Shown one piece after another: positions 8,246 through 17,419 of a DNA stretch of 55,230 bases; position 1 is the first letter of the stretch, and the number at the start of each line of letters is the position of its first letter. The notes beneath the pieces were generated by a model. It had not been told where the DNA came from. It searched no databases and was given only the letters and a program-made list of their open reading frames with translations. The stretch is from Campylobacter novaezeelandiae (GTDB lineage: Bacteria > Campylobacterota > Campylobacteria > Campylobacterales > Campylobacteraceae): NCBI RefSeq assembly GCF_004323845.1, contig NZ_QPGR01000005.1, positions 1 through 55,230 of the forward strand, given 5' to 3'. Made by a program: the position numbers and the translations under genes.

Positions 8246-9013
8246 TCAATAAAGCTCTTCTAAATTGGGAAAAAATGCTTGAATTGCTTGTTCTATCTTT
8301 TCTTTTTCCTCTAGTAAAATTTTTTTATTTTTTTCTCTGAATTCTTTATTGGAATAAAAAATAAGATAAGAAATGCTTATAGCAGCAATGATTTTTTCTT
8401 TATGTTCTATAGCTATGGCCATACATTCGATTTGAGGATTCATTTCCCCGCTTTCTAAAGCGATCTTTTCTTTTTTAATTTGTTTGGTTTGATTGATAAG
8501 TTCATCTATATTATTTAAAGTATTTGGAGTAATTTTTTCAAAATTTTTAGGATATAAAGCGTTTAATTCTTTTTTGCTTTTATTGGCCAATAAAGCCTTA
8601 CCCAAAGAAGTAGCATAGGCTGGATAAGAAGTGCCAACAAAAGATTTTAATTGCACTTGATTATTTGCATCTACTTTTTCTATATAAAGAACATTAGAAC
8701 CTTTTAAGATACCTAATTGGCAAGTTTGATGAGTCAAATCTCTTATATTTCTCATATGTTTTTTAATGAGCTTTAAAATATCATTTTCACTTTTTATGCT
8801 ATGGCTTAATTCTAGAATTTTAGAATCTAACTCATAAGTTTTATTTATTAAATCGCATTTAATGTATTTTTTATCTTGTAAGGTTTGTAGTATCGGAGAA
8901 AGTGTTCCTGTAGGGATATTTGTTTTTTTAGAAATTTGAGTGAGATTTGATTTTTCTTTTGCTAAAAGTTCTAAGATTTTTAAAACTCTAAGTGTGGGTT
9001 GATGTAAATTCAT
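8246..9013 (-). CDS. IclR-family transcriptional regulator of the fucose locus
   Basis: A 255-aa regulator: N-terminal winged helix-turn-helix (LRVLKILELLAKEKSNLTQISKKTNIPTG, ~8-36) and a C-terminal IclR effector-binding GAF-like domain, including SYPAYATSLGKALLAN (~129-144) and a Cys/Ala-rich region near IECMAIAI. It is divergent from the fucose catabolic operon, the position of the Cj0480c-type regulator in C. jejuni, and so is the likely repressor or activator of that operon. The effector may be fucose or a downstream acid; this is inference. Confidence 0.9.
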   Translation of the reverse strand: MNLHQPTLRVLKILELLAKEKSNLTQISKKTNIPTGTLSPILQTLQDKKYIKCDLINKTYELDSKILELSHSIKSENDILKLIKKHMRNIRDLTHQTCQLGILKGSNVLYIEKVDANNQVQLKSFVGTSYPAYATSLGKALLANKSKKELNALYPKNFEKITPNTLNNIDELINQTKQIKKEKIALESGEMNPQIECMAIAIEHKEKIIAAISISYLIFYSNKEFREKNKKILLEEKEKIEQAIQAFFPNLEELY

Positions 9014-9184
9014 TGCAATCCTTTGATCAATATACTTTAAATTCTAACATATATTTTACTTTTGGTAACACAGAATTATTTTTTTAGCTTAGTTTTTATT
9101 GCTTGATATGGCTAGTTTTAAGGGATATATAAAAAGTAAAATCAGGCATTTTAGAGCTTGATTTTTAAAAAATAATGAGTTATA

Positions 9185-9221
9185 TTTTTTGTATATAGAT
9201 ATATTTTTGTATATACAAAAA
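9185..9221. promoter_or_regulatory. Candidate IclR operator upstream of the fucose operon
   Basis: TTTTTGTATATACAAAAA at 9204-9221 is a perfect 18-base palindrome. Its left half is preceded by a direct repeat TTTTTGTATATA beginning at ~9186, 18-19 bases (about two helical turns) earlier. The palindrome ends 12 bases before the first operon start and partly abuts the AAAGGAG ribosome site at ~9221-9227. A regulator bound here would block transcription. The link to the IclR protein is inference. Confidence 0.5.
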
Positions 9222-9233
9222 AAGGAGAATTAA

Positions 9234-10148
9234 ATGAAAAGTTTAAAAGGAACATTCCCGGCTTTGCTTACACCTTATAATAATGATGGAAGTATCAATG
9301 AAAAAGAATTTATGCGTTATTGTGAATTTGGAATTTCAAAAGGACTTGATGGACTTTTTTGCAATGGTAGCGCTGGAGATTCTCAGGCTTTGGGTATAGA
9401 ATATCAGATCAAATTAATGAAACTTGCAAAAGAAGTGGCTAAAAATAATGTTCCTATAATCACAGGAATTACCTCAAGCGTATATGAAAATACTTATATC
9501 TTAGCTCAAAAAGCTTATGAAATGGGTCTTGATGCGCTTTTACTTGCTATGCCTTATTATTATAAACTGAGCGAAGAAATGCTTTTTGATTATGTAAAAA
9601 ATTTAGCTTCTAAAGTAAAACTTCCACTATATATTTACAATATCCCGCTTTTTGCACCATCTCTTTCGCTTAATCTTATAGAAAAACTTTCAAAAATAGA
9701 CAATATAGTGGGCATTAAAGATAGCAGTGGCGATGCTTTGTTGTTAAGTCATATTTTAGATGTAGTGCCTAGTGATTTTGATGTGTTTGTGGGAAGAGAA
9801 GAATTTTATGCAGGAGCTTTGTTTTTGGGTGCTAAAGGATCTATGACAAGCATAGGAGGGATTTTTCCTGAGTTTATGAGTGAAATTTATAAAAGTATGA
9901 ATGAAAAAAAATATGATAGAGCCTTGCTCATACAAAAAAGCTTATTAAAAGCAATAAGATTTGGTATGAGTAAACCTTTTCCTATGGGATTTGCATTATT
10001 TTTAAAAGCAAGAGGTTTTGAATTTGCAAATTTCACTCCTCACCCTTTATCTTTAGAAGCGATGAAAGATTTAAATTTAAAACTTGATGAGGCAAAAAAT
10101 ATCATTAAAGATATGGAAAAAGAAACAGGTATAAGTGTATCAATTTAA
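9234..10148 (+). CDS. DapA-family aldolase, 2-keto-3-deoxy-L-fuconate cleavage
   Basis: A 304-aa (beta/alpha)8 aldolase of the dihydrodipicolinate synthase / N-acetylneuraminate lyase superfamily. Visible are CNGSAGDSQAL (~43-53) in place of the DapA GTTGE motif, the Tyr in PLYIYNIPLF (~129-138) and the Schiff-base lysine in NIVGIKDSSGD (~156-166). It heads the fucose operon, so the likely reaction is cleavage of 2-keto-3-deoxy-L-fuconate to pyruvate and L-lactaldehyde rather than lysine synthesis. The substrate assignment rests on gene context. Confidence 0.85.
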   Translation: MKSLKGTFPALLTPYNNDGSINEKEFMRYCEFGISKGLDGLFCNGSAGDSQALGIEYQIKLMKLAKEVAKNNVPIITGITSSVYENTYILAQKAYEMGLDALLLAMPYYYKLSEEMLFDYVKNLASKVKLPLYIYNIPLFAPSLSLNLIEKLSKIDNIVGIKDSSGDALLLSHILDVVPSDFDVFVGREEFYAGALFLGAKGSMTSIGGIFPEFMSEIYKSMNEKKYDRALLIQKSLLKAIRFGMSKPFPMGFALFLKARGFEFANFTPHPLSLEAMKDLNLKLDEAKNIIKDMEKETGISVSI

Positions 10149-10171
10149 AAATACAAACTTAAAGGAAAATA

Positions 10172-10435
10172 ATGAAAAGTTTTATAATCGTAAATGAAAA
10201 GGACAATGTTGCCACTGCCTTAAAAGACTTTAAAAAAGGTGAAAAAATAGACAATATTGTTTTATTAGAAGATATAAAAAGTGGTCATAAGTTTGCAATT
10301 AAAGATATAAAAAAAGGTGAGTTGATTATCAAATATGCCGAAGCTATCGCTTTAGCAAACGCTAATATCAAAACAGGAGAATGGGTGCATATTCATAACA
10401 CCGAAGGTATTCGTGGTCGTGGGGATAAGGAGTAA
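10172..10435 (+). CDS. UxaA-type dehydratase, N-terminal SAF-domain subunit
   Basis: An 87-aa protein with the small SAF-like domain that forms the N terminus of altronate/galactarate dehydratases: KDNVATALKDFKKGEKID near the start, GHKFAIKDIKKGELIIKYAEAIALA in the middle and the closing EWVHIHNTEG. In most bacteria this is fused to the catalytic domain. Here it is a separate gene 2 bases before the large subunit, as in the C. jejuni fucose locus, so the two proteins probably form one enzyme. Within the pathway it should dehydrate L-fuconate. Confidence 0.88.
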   Translation: MKSFIIVNEKDNVATALKDFKKGEKIDNIVLLEDIKSGHKFAIKDIKKGELIIKYAEAIALANANIKTGEWVHIHNTEGIRGRGDKE

Positions 10436-10437
10436 AA

Positions 10438-11601
10438 ATGGATTTAATGGGTTATAGAAGAGAAGATAATAAATTTGGACTTAGAAATAAAGTCATCATC
10501 ATACCAAGTGTGCATTGTGCTAATAAAGTGTGTGAAAATATAGCTAGAGAATGTGAAGGTGCGGTTTATATCAATCATCAACACGGTTGTTCCCAGCTTG
10601 AATTTGATGCTTTGCAAACCAGAGATGTTTTAATAGGGCATGGCACCAATGCTAATGTTTTTGGAGTTTTAATTGTAGGGCTTGGTTGTGAAGTGATACA
10701 AGCTGAAGTGGTGGCTAAAAAAATTAAAGAATCAACACCTTATAAAAAAGTGGAATACTTAATCATACAAGAATGTGGCGGGAGTAAAAATACTATAGAA
10801 AAAGGCGTAAAAATTGTTAAAGCTATGCTTAAAGAAGCTACAAATTTAGAAAAAAGCAAAGGAGATTTTAGCGATCTTATTTTGGGCACAGAGTGTGGTG
10901 GAAGTGATAGTTATAGTGGACTTAGTGCAAATCCTGCTTTGGGAAGTTTGAGTGATTTTGTAATCGATCAAGGCGGAGCTGTAATTTTGGCTGAAACTAC
11001 AGAACTTATAGGCTGTGAAGATATTTTAGCCAAAAGAGCAAAAAATGATGAAGTGGCTAAAAAAGTGTATGAAAAGATACTAGGATATGAAAATTTAGTT
11101 AAATCTTTCCATGCGGATATAAGAGGAGCAAATCCAAGTCCAGGCAATATACAAGGAGGGCTTAGCACTATAGAAGAAAAGTCTTTAGGTTGTGTTTATA
11201 AGGCTGGAACTAGAACTTTAATGGATGTGATTGATTATGCTAAACCTGTGATCTCTAAAGGCCTTACTTTTATGAATACACCCGGAAATGATATAGAACA
11301 ACTTAGTGCCATGGTTGCAGGTGGAGCAAATATTTGTGTTTTTACTACAGGTCGTGGCACTCCTACAGGATCTGCAATAGTGCCTACAATTAAGATGAGT
11401 TCAAATACTTTTTGTTATGAAAATATGAATGATGCTATAGATATTAACGCAGGAAGTATTATAGATGGGATAAAAACAAAAGAAGAAGTGCGCGATGAAC
11501 TTATAGCTTTGATTGTGAGAATTTCTAAAGGGGAATTGGTTAAAGCTGAGATCAATGGACAAAATGATTTTTCAATCTGGAGACTGGCTACAACTTGTTA
11601 G
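10438..11601 (+). CDS. uxaA: UxaA-type sugar-acid dehydratase, catalytic subunit
   Basis: A 387-aa catalytic part of the altronate hydrolase / galactarate dehydratase family. Recognisable motifs are GYRREDNKFGLRNKV at the N terminus, INHQHGCSQ (~45-53), LIIQECGGSKNT, LGTECGGSDSYSGLSANPALG (~141-161) and FTTGRGTPTGSAIVPTIK (~300-317). The conserved Cys/His residues are expected to bind the catalytic iron. With the 87-aa protein just upstream it should convert L-fuconate to 2-keto-3-deoxy-L-fuconate. The specific substrate is inferred from the operon, since the family name refers to altronate. Confidence 0.9.
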   Translation: MDLMGYRREDNKFGLRNKVIIIPSVHCANKVCENIARECEGAVYINHQHGCSQLEFDALQTRDVLIGHGTNANVFGVLIVGLGCEVIQAEVVAKKIKESTPYKKVEYLIIQECGGSKNTIEKGVKIVKAMLKEATNLEKSKGDFSDLILGTECGGSDSYSGLSANPALGSLSDFVIDQGGAVILAETTELIGCEDILAKRAKNDEVAKKVYEKILGYENLVKSFHADIRGANPSPGNIQGGLSTIEEKSLGCVYKAGTRTLMDVIDYAKPVISKGLTFMNTPGNDIEQLSAMVAGGANICVFTTGRGTPTGSAIVPTIKMSSNTFCYENMNDAIDINAGSIIDGIKTKEEVRDELIALIVRISKGELVKAEINGQNDFSIWRLATTC

Positions 11602-11639
11602 AAAAGAAAAATATTTTACTTTAGATAAAGGAGAAAATA

Positions 11640-12428
11640 ATGGATTTAAGAATTAAAGATAAGATTTGTATTATTACAGGTGGTGCTAAGGGAATTGGTT
11701 ATGGTATTGCAAAATTATGGGCTAGCGAGGGTGGAATTCCTGTAGTTTTTTCAAGATCTATGCCAAAAGAGCATGATAAGGAATTAAAAAGCTTGTGTAA
11801 AAATTATAGTTTTTTTGAGATCGATTTAAAAAATTATGACTTAATTGCTAAGCTTGTCAATGAAGTTGTAGCTAAGCATAAAGGGATTTATGCATTAGTT
11901 AATAATGCAGGGGCAAATGATAATTTACACATTGAAAATACAAGCGTTGAGGATTTAATCAAATCTTATGAAAATAATCTTTTTCATTATTATGCTATGG
12001 CAAAAGAGTGTTTGCCTTATATCAAAAAAGAACAAGGAAGTATTTTAAATGTAGTTAGTAAAACAGGTATTACAGGTCAAGGAAGAACTAGTGCTTATGC
12101 TTCAGCAAAAGCCGCACAAATGGGTTTTACTAGAGAATGGGCTTGTGCTTTTGCAAAAGATAATGTTAGAGTAAATGCTATAGCTCCTGCTGAAGTGATG
12201 ACTCCTCTTTATGAAAAATGGCTTTTAAATTTTGCCGATCCAAAAAAACAATATGAAAAAATCGCTAAGGATATACCTTTAGGTCATCGTTTTACTACTA
12301 TAGAAGAGATTGCAAATACAGCAGTTTTTACTCTAAGTCCTCTAGCTTCTCATACTACAGGACAAATTTTATTTGCTGATGGGGGTTATGTGCATTTAGA
12401 TAGGGCGTTAAACTGGGATAAGGAGTGA
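11640..12428 (+). CDS. fucX: Short-chain dehydrogenase, L-fucose dehydrogenase (FucX-type)
   Basis: A 262-aa SDR enzyme. The nucleotide-binding motif is GGAKGIGYGIAKLWAS (~15-30), NNAGA lies at ~88-92, and the catalytic Ser (NVVSKTG), Tyr and Lys (SAYASAKAAQMG) follow. The C terminus ends GQILFADGGYVHLDRA, the usual SDR closing. It oxidises the sugar to the lactone at the pathway entry; the C. jejuni counterpart, FucX, is required for fucose growth and chemotaxis. An AAGGAGA site precedes the start, and a GGAG near its end serves fucP. Confidence 0.9.
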   Translation: MDLRIKDKICIITGGAKGIGYGIAKLWASEGGIPVVFSRSMPKEHDKELKSLCKNYSFFEIDLKNYDLIAKLVNEVVAKHKGIYALVNNAGANDNLHIENTSVEDLIKSYENNLFHYYAMAKECLPYIKKEQGSILNVVSKTGITGQGRTSAYASAKAAQMGFTREWACAFAKDNVRVNAIAPAEVMTPLYEKWLLNFADPKKQYEKIAKDIPLGHRFTTIEEIANTAVFTLSPLASHTTGQILFADGGYVHLDRALNWDKE

Positions 12429-12430
12429 AA

Positions 12431-13690
12431 ATGAATGAAAATAAAAATATCAAAATAGCTATTATTTTAGTAAGCTCACTTTTCTTTTTGTGGGGAGTAA
12501 GTTATGGACTTATTGATGTGATGAATAAAAATTTTCAAAATCATTTACATATCACTCAACACGAAAGTAGCTTTTTACAACTTGCTTATTTTGGGGCATA
12601 TTTTATTATAGCTTTACCAGCAGGATATATCGCTAATCGTTATTCTTATAAAATGGGTATTATTTTTGGTCTTTGTCTTTATGCTATAGGGGCTTTACTT
12701 ATTATACCGGCTACAAATTTAGCTTCTTTTTATTTATTTTTATTTGCTTTTTTTATCTTAGCTTGTGGTATTGGTTCTTTAGAAACAAGTGCAAATCCTT
12801 ATATGGTAAAACTTGGAGATGAAAAAAATGCAAGTTTTAGAATCAATGCTGCACAAAGTTTTAATGGTTTGGGTCAATTTTTAGGACCTATTATAGGCGG
12901 AGCTTTGTTTTTGTCTATTACTAAGCAAGAAGAAGGGGCTACTAAAGAGCAAATTGAAGCAGCTTTAATAACAAACATGGGAAATGTTCAGCTTGTTTAT
13001 GTGGCTATTGCTGTTATAGTGATTTTAATTCTTATTGCTTTTGCTATGAATAAAATTCCAGAAGGTAGCGAGGTAAGTAAGGATTATGAATCAAAAGATA
13101 ATTCTAAGGCTATAGAAGTCTTTAAACACAGACATTTTAATCTAGGACTTTTAGCACAATTTTTATATATAGCCAATCAAGTTGCCGCAGGAGCATTTTT
13201 TATAAATTATGCGGTTGAGCATAATGAGAATTTAACAGATTCGAAAGCGGCTTATTATTTTTCTATAGCTTTGGTTGCTTTTATGTTAGGACGCATTGTT
13301 TCTACGCCTTTGATGAAAAAAATTAAAGGAGAAAGTATTTTAGGACTTTATTCTTTAATCAATGTTTTTATTTGTATAATGCTTTATTTTGCAAGTGGCT
13401 TTTTTAGTGTAATGCTTTTAATTGCTTTATTTTTCTTTATGTCTATTTCTTTTCCTACTATTTTTGCAATTGCAACTAAGAATTTACCTTTTAATCAAGT
13501 AAAACTAGGTGGGTCTTTGCTTGTAATGAGCATAGTAGGAGGAGCGATTGCGCCTATAATTATTGGTTTTATTAATGATCATTTTGGCACAAGTATGGGA
13601 TATTTGGCTATGGCGCCGTTATTTTTGTATGTGGCTTATTATGGATTTTTTGGATCTTATATAAAGGTTGATAATGCAAAAGATTTTTGA
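12431..13690 (+). CDS. fucP: L-fucose:H+ symporter FucP
   Basis: A 419-aa permease of the major facilitator superfamily with 12 predicted helices. The first half holds QLAYFGAYFIIALPAGYIANR (split here as QLAYFGAYFIIALPA and GYIANRYSYKMG), the FucP/GluP signature, followed by ETSANPYMVKLG (~120-131), which is strongly conserved in sugar-specific FGHS-family porters. I choose ATG 12431, 5 bases after GGAG, rather than the in-frame GTG at 12425. The gene begins 2 bases after fucX and overlaps the amidohydrolase gene by 17 bases. Confidence 0.92.
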   Translation: MNENKNIKIAIILVSSLFFLWGVSYGLIDVMNKNFQNHLHITQHESSFLQLAYFGAYFIIALPAGYIANRYSYKMGIIFGLCLYAIGALLIIPATNLASFYLFLFAFFILACGIGSLETSANPYMVKLGDEKNASFRINAAQSFNGLGQFLGPIIGGALFLSITKQEEGATKEQIEAALITNMGNVQLVYVAIAVIVILILIAFAMNKIPEGSEVSKDYESKDNSKAIEVFKHRHFNLGLLAQFLYIANQVAAGAFFINYAVEHNENLTDSKAAYYFSIALVAFMLGRIVSTPLMKKIKGESILGLYSLINVFICIMLYFASGFFSVMLLIALFFFMSISFPTIFAIATKNLPFNQVKLGGSLLVMSIVGGAIAPIIIGFINDHFGTSMGYLAMAPLFLYVAYYGFFGSYIKVDNAKDF

Positions 13691-14444
13691 TGCACATTTG
13701 CACCTTTGGGATTTAGAAAAAGTAAATATTTCTTGGTTAAAAAATGATAAAAGATTAGAGCAAAATTTTGATTTTTTAAAGGCAAAAAAGGAATATAAAA
13801 ATTTTGATTTTATAGGTGCTATGTATGTTGAAAGCGATAGCGATGATAAACATAAAGAAGCTTTATATGCTTTAAATTTAAAACAAAATCATAAGCTTAA
13901 GCTTTGTCTTGCAAATTTAGAATACAAAAAAGATCTTTGCGCTTTTAGAGAGGTTATGCATACAAGTTTTAAAGGAGCTAAAAGACTTTTTGAAGATGAT
14001 TTTAAAAAAATCATAGAGCTTTTAATAAAAGAAAATATCGTTTTTGAAGCTTGTGTTAAAAATGAAGAACTTTTCTTTTTGCAAGAATTTTTAAATCAAA
14101 ATCCGAATTTAAAAGTTGTTTTAGATCATATGGGAAGCCCTAAAGAATCTCGTTTTAATGAGTATAAAAAAGATTTAAAAAGTTTAAAGGAATTTTCAAA
14201 TTTATATATCAAATTTTCAGCCCCTGATGATTTTTCTAATGAAAGTTCAAAAGAATTTATTTTTGAGCTTTTTGCTTTTTTAAAAGAAAATTTTAATGAA
14301 GATAAATTCATCTTTGGAAGCAATTATCCAGTAACAAGACTTAGTCCTAATGAATGGGCAAATTTGATTATAGAAAGTAAAGTTTTTAAAGAATTAGACA
14401 AGATATTTTTTAAAAATGCTTTATCACTTTATAAAGGAGTTTAA
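13674..14444 (+). CDS. Amidohydrolase-family lactonase (L-fuconolactone hydrolase)
   Basis: A 256-aa TIM-barrel amidohydrolase-2 protein. The metal-binding FDAHLHLWD lies at residues 5-13, LDHMGSP at mid-length and GSNYPVTRLSP near the C terminus, as in fuconolactone/rhamnonolactone hydrolases. It opens the lactone made by the SDR enzyme. The ATG at 13674 follows AAAGG by 6 bases and is preferred over an upstream TTG at 13668. The start lies inside the end of fucP, a sign of coupled translation. Confidence 0.88.
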   Translation: MQKIFDAHLHLWDLEKVNISWLKNDKRLEQNFDFLKAKKEYKNFDFIGAMYVESDSDDKHKEALYALNLKQNHKLKLCLANLEYKKDLCAFREVMHTSFKGAKRLFEDDFKKIIELLIKENIVFEACVKNEELFFLQEFLNQNPNLKVVLDHMGSPKESRFNEYKKDLKSLKEFSNLYIKFSAPDDFSNESSKEFIFELFAFLKENFNEDKFIFGSNYPVTRLSPNEWANLIIESKVFKELDKIFFKNALSLYKGV

Positions 14445-14761
14445 TGCAAAGATATGAACAAATTATAAAAATAAAAAAGGAAAAAATAACCGAGTATAAA
14501 AAACTTCATCAAAATCCTTATAGTGGGGTTTGTGAAATGATTAAAGAGTGTAATATACAAAATTATTCTATTTATCTTTTTGGTGAATATTTATTTGCAT
14601 ATTTTGAATATATAGGCACCGATTTTAAGGCAGATATGGAAAAAATGGCACAAGATAAAAATACGCAAAAATGGTGGAAAGTGACAGATCCTTGTCAAAT
14701 TTCCTTAGGCTATGCAGGTCAAAAATGGCTTGATATGGAAGAAGTATTTCATTTAGATTAA
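14444..14761 (+). CDS. L-rhamnose/L-fucose mutarotase family protein
   Basis: A 105-aa single-domain dimeric alpha/beta-barrel protein of the RhaM/FucU-like DUF718 family. It starts MQRYEQIIKIKKEKITEYK and has YSIYLFGEYLFAYFEYIG and the WWKVTDPCQIS segment, where Trp-Trp and His/Tyr residues shape the sugar site. It interconverts alpha and beta anomers so that the dehydrogenase receives the right form. Its ATG overlaps the previous stop by one base. Confidence 0.88.
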   Translation: MQRYEQIIKIKKEKITEYKKLHQNPYSGVCEMIKECNIQNYSIYLFGEYLFAYFEYIGTDFKADMEKMAQDKNTQKWWKVTDPCQISLGYAGQKWLDMEEVFHLD

Positions 14762-14774
14762 AAAAGGAGAAAAA

Positions 14775-16214
14775 ATGAAAACTTATTTAAATTTTATTGA
14801 TGGAGAATTTATTCCGCATAATGGAGATTTTATGGAAGTTTTAAATCCGGCTACAAAAGAAGTGATTTCAAGAGTAGCTAGTGCATCTTTAGAGGATACA
14901 AAAAGAGCTATTGAGGCAGCTAAAAAAGCACAAAAAGCTTGGGAGGCAAAAGCAGCCATTGAAAGGTCAAATTATTTAAGAGAAATAGCAAATTTAATAC
15001 GTAAAAATTCTACCTTTTTAACCGAAGTTTTAATGCAAGAGCAAGGAAAAATTAGAAGTTTAGCTGAGGTTGAGATCAATTTTAGCGCAAATTATATGGA
15101 CTATATGGCTGAATGGGCTAGAAGATACGAGGGTGAAATCATACAAAGCGATAGAGCTAATGAGCATATATATTTATATAAGAGTGCTATAGGTGTAGTA
15201 AGTGGGATTTTGCCTTGGAATTTTCCTTTCTTTTTAATCGTTAGAAAAATGGCTCCAGCTTTGCTTACTGGTAATACCATTGTTATAAAACCAAGTAGCG
15301 AGACTCCAAATAATGCTTTTGAATTTGCAAAACTTGTTTCGCAAAGTTCTTTGCCAAAAGGAGTTTTTAATCTTGTAGCGGGTAAGGGTAGTGTGGTAGG
15401 AACTGAGCTATCAAGCAATGAAAATATAGGTATGGTAAGTCTTACAGGAAGCGTTGAAGCAGGTATTAGAGTAATGGAAGCTGCGGCAAAAAATATCATA
15501 AAAGTTTCTTTAGAACTTGGCGGAAAAGCACCTGCTATAGTGTGCAAAGATGCAGATATTGATTTAGCTGTAGAAGCGATTAAGGCAAGCAGGATTTGCA
15601 ATAACGGGCAAGTTTGCAATTGTGCTGAAAGAGCTTATGTGCATACTAGTATTTATGATGAATTTGTGGATAAATTTGTAAAAACAATGAGTAAGGTAAG
15701 TGTCGGAAATACTATGCAAGGAAATTTTGATATGGGACCTTTGGTAAATCAAGCAGGACTTGATAATGCTTTAGCTATGCTTCAAAGAGCTAGTGCTAAA
15801 GGAGCTATTGTAGAATGCGGAGGGAAAATTACTGATACAACCGGGTATTATTTTCCAGCAACTGTTTTAACTAATGTAAAACACGAAGATGAGATTATGC
15901 AAAAAGAAATTTTTGCTCCGATTTTACCTATAGCTAAATTTGATACACTTGATGAGGCAATTGATATGGCAAATGATTGTGAATATGGACTTACAAGTTC
16001 TATTTATACGCAAAATTTAGATATAGCAATGAGAGCAAGCAAAGAGCTTAAATTTGGGGAAACTTATATTAACCGTGAAAATTTTGAAGCTATGCAAGGT
16101 TTTCATGCAGGATTTAGAAAAAGTGGCATAGGTGGAGCTGATGGTAAGCATGGTCTTGAAGAGTATTTGGCTACTCATGTTGTTTATTTGCAATATAATA
16201 CCAACAAGCAATAA
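14775..16214 (+). CDS. NAD(P)-dependent aldehyde dehydrogenase (lactaldehyde oxidation)
   Basis: A 479-aa ALDH. The cofactor loop is PWNFPFFLIVRKMAPALLTGN with KPSSETPNNA (~148-180), LTGSVEAG at ~225, the general-base Glu in VSLELGGKAPA (~248-258) and the catalytic Cys in NNGQVCNCAERAYV (~281-294). By context it oxidises L-lactaldehyde to lactate, the last step of the operon. The frame is intact over its full length, whereas in C. jejuni NCTC 11168 the same position is annotated as two pieces (Cj0489/Cj0490). A hairpin terminator follows. Confidence 0.92.
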   Translation: MKTYLNFIDGEFIPHNGDFMEVLNPATKEVISRVASASLEDTKRAIEAAKKAQKAWEAKAAIERSNYLREIANLIRKNSTFLTEVLMQEQGKIRSLAEVEINFSANYMDYMAEWARRYEGEIIQSDRANEHIYLYKSAIGVVSGILPWNFPFFLIVRKMAPALLTGNTIVIKPSSETPNNAFEFAKLVSQSSLPKGVFNLVAGKGSVVGTELSSNENIGMVSLTGSVEAGIRVMEAAAKNIIKVSLELGGKAPAIVCKDADIDLAVEAIKASRICNNGQVCNCAERAYVHTSIYDEFVDKFVKTMSKVSVGNTMQGNFDMGPLVNQAGLDNALAMLQRASAKGAIVECGGKITDTTGYYFPATVLTNVKHEDEIMQKEIFAPILPIAKFDTLDEAIDMANDCEYGLTSSIYTQNLDIAMRASKELKFGETYINRENFEAMQGFHAGFRKSGIGGADGKHGLEEYLATHVVYLQYNTNKQ

Positions 16215-16219
16215 TTTTT

Positions 16220-16241
16220 ATCCTATCTAAAATGATAGGAT
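16220..16241 (+). terminator. Terminator of the fucose operon
   Basis: ATCCTATC pairs perfectly with GATAGGAT around TAAAAT, 6 bases after the aldehyde dehydrogenase stop, and TTATTTAATCTTT follows. Confidence 0.75.
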
Positions 16242-16481
16242 TTATTTAATCTTTAAATTTATATTTTGAGATTATAAAATTTTAAAAAAGTATTTTGAAT
16301 TTTGCACTTTATTGTATTTATGCTTTTAAGTTTTAAAGTAGTTTATACAAGCATTAACTACTTATCATCAAATTTCATTTTAAAAAGATGTATAAAATAA
16401 ATCGGTTCTAGTTTATGTTTTTGTAAGTAAAATTTAGATATTATCCAAAGTTTATTATATCATTTAAAGAAAGGAATTATT

Positions 16482-16868
16482 GTGCCTACCATAAATCAAT
16501 TGGTTAGAAAAGAGCGCAAAAAAGTTTTAGAAAAATCTAAATCTCCAGCGCTTAAAAATTGTCCACAAAGAAGGGGAGTTTGTACTAGGGTTTATACAAC
16601 AACACCTAAAAAACCAAACTCAGCGTTAAGAAAAGTTGCCAAAGTAAGGCTTACAAGTGGCTTTGAGGTCATTAGTTATATAGGTGGTGAGGGTCATAAC
16701 CTTCAAGAGCACAGCATAGTATTAGTGCGTGGTGGAAGGGTTAAGGACTTACCGGGTGTTAAGTATCATATCGTGCGTGGCGCATTGGATACTGCTGGTG
16801 TTGCAAAAAGAACAGTTTCTCGTTCTAAATATGGTGCTAAGCGTCCTAAAGCAGGTGCTGCTAAGTAA
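16482..16868 (+). CDS. rpsL: Ribosomal protein S12
   Basis: The 128-aa S12 of the 30S decoding centre. It starts at GTG 16482 ([12 protein letters not shown]) after AAAGGA. The conserved loop [18 protein letters not shown] places Lys at residue 43, and [13 protein letters not shown] places Lys at 88. Both are the wild-type residues whose substitution gives streptomycin resistance, so a susceptible allele is predicted. It leads an rpsL-rpsG-fusA operon. The 267 bases upstream hold the fucose terminator and A/T-rich promoter sequence without one decisive -10. Confidence 0.98.
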   Translation: MPTINQLVRKERKKVLEKSKSPALKNCPQRRGVCTRVYTTTPKKPNSALRKVAKVRLTSGFEVISYIGGEGHNLQEHSIVLVRGGRVKDLPGVKYHIVRGALDTAGVAKRTVSRSKYGAKRPKAGAAK

Positions 16869-16927
16869 ATTTAAAGACAGACAAATCCGTTTGATTTGAT
16901 TTTGTTTGAGTAAAATTTAAAATTTGA

Positions 16928-17407
<480 letters not shown>

Positions 17408-17419
17408 AAAGGAGAATAA

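Noticed and set aside
9234..10148. Dihydrodipicolinate synthase for lysine synthesis
   Set aside because: It lies in a sugar operon and lacks the GTTGE-type motif of true DapA.
15101..15619. 172-codon frame on the minus strand inside the aldehyde dehydrogenase gene
   Set aside because: The plus-strand gene has all ALDH motifs, and the antisense frame has no recognisable domain or start signal.
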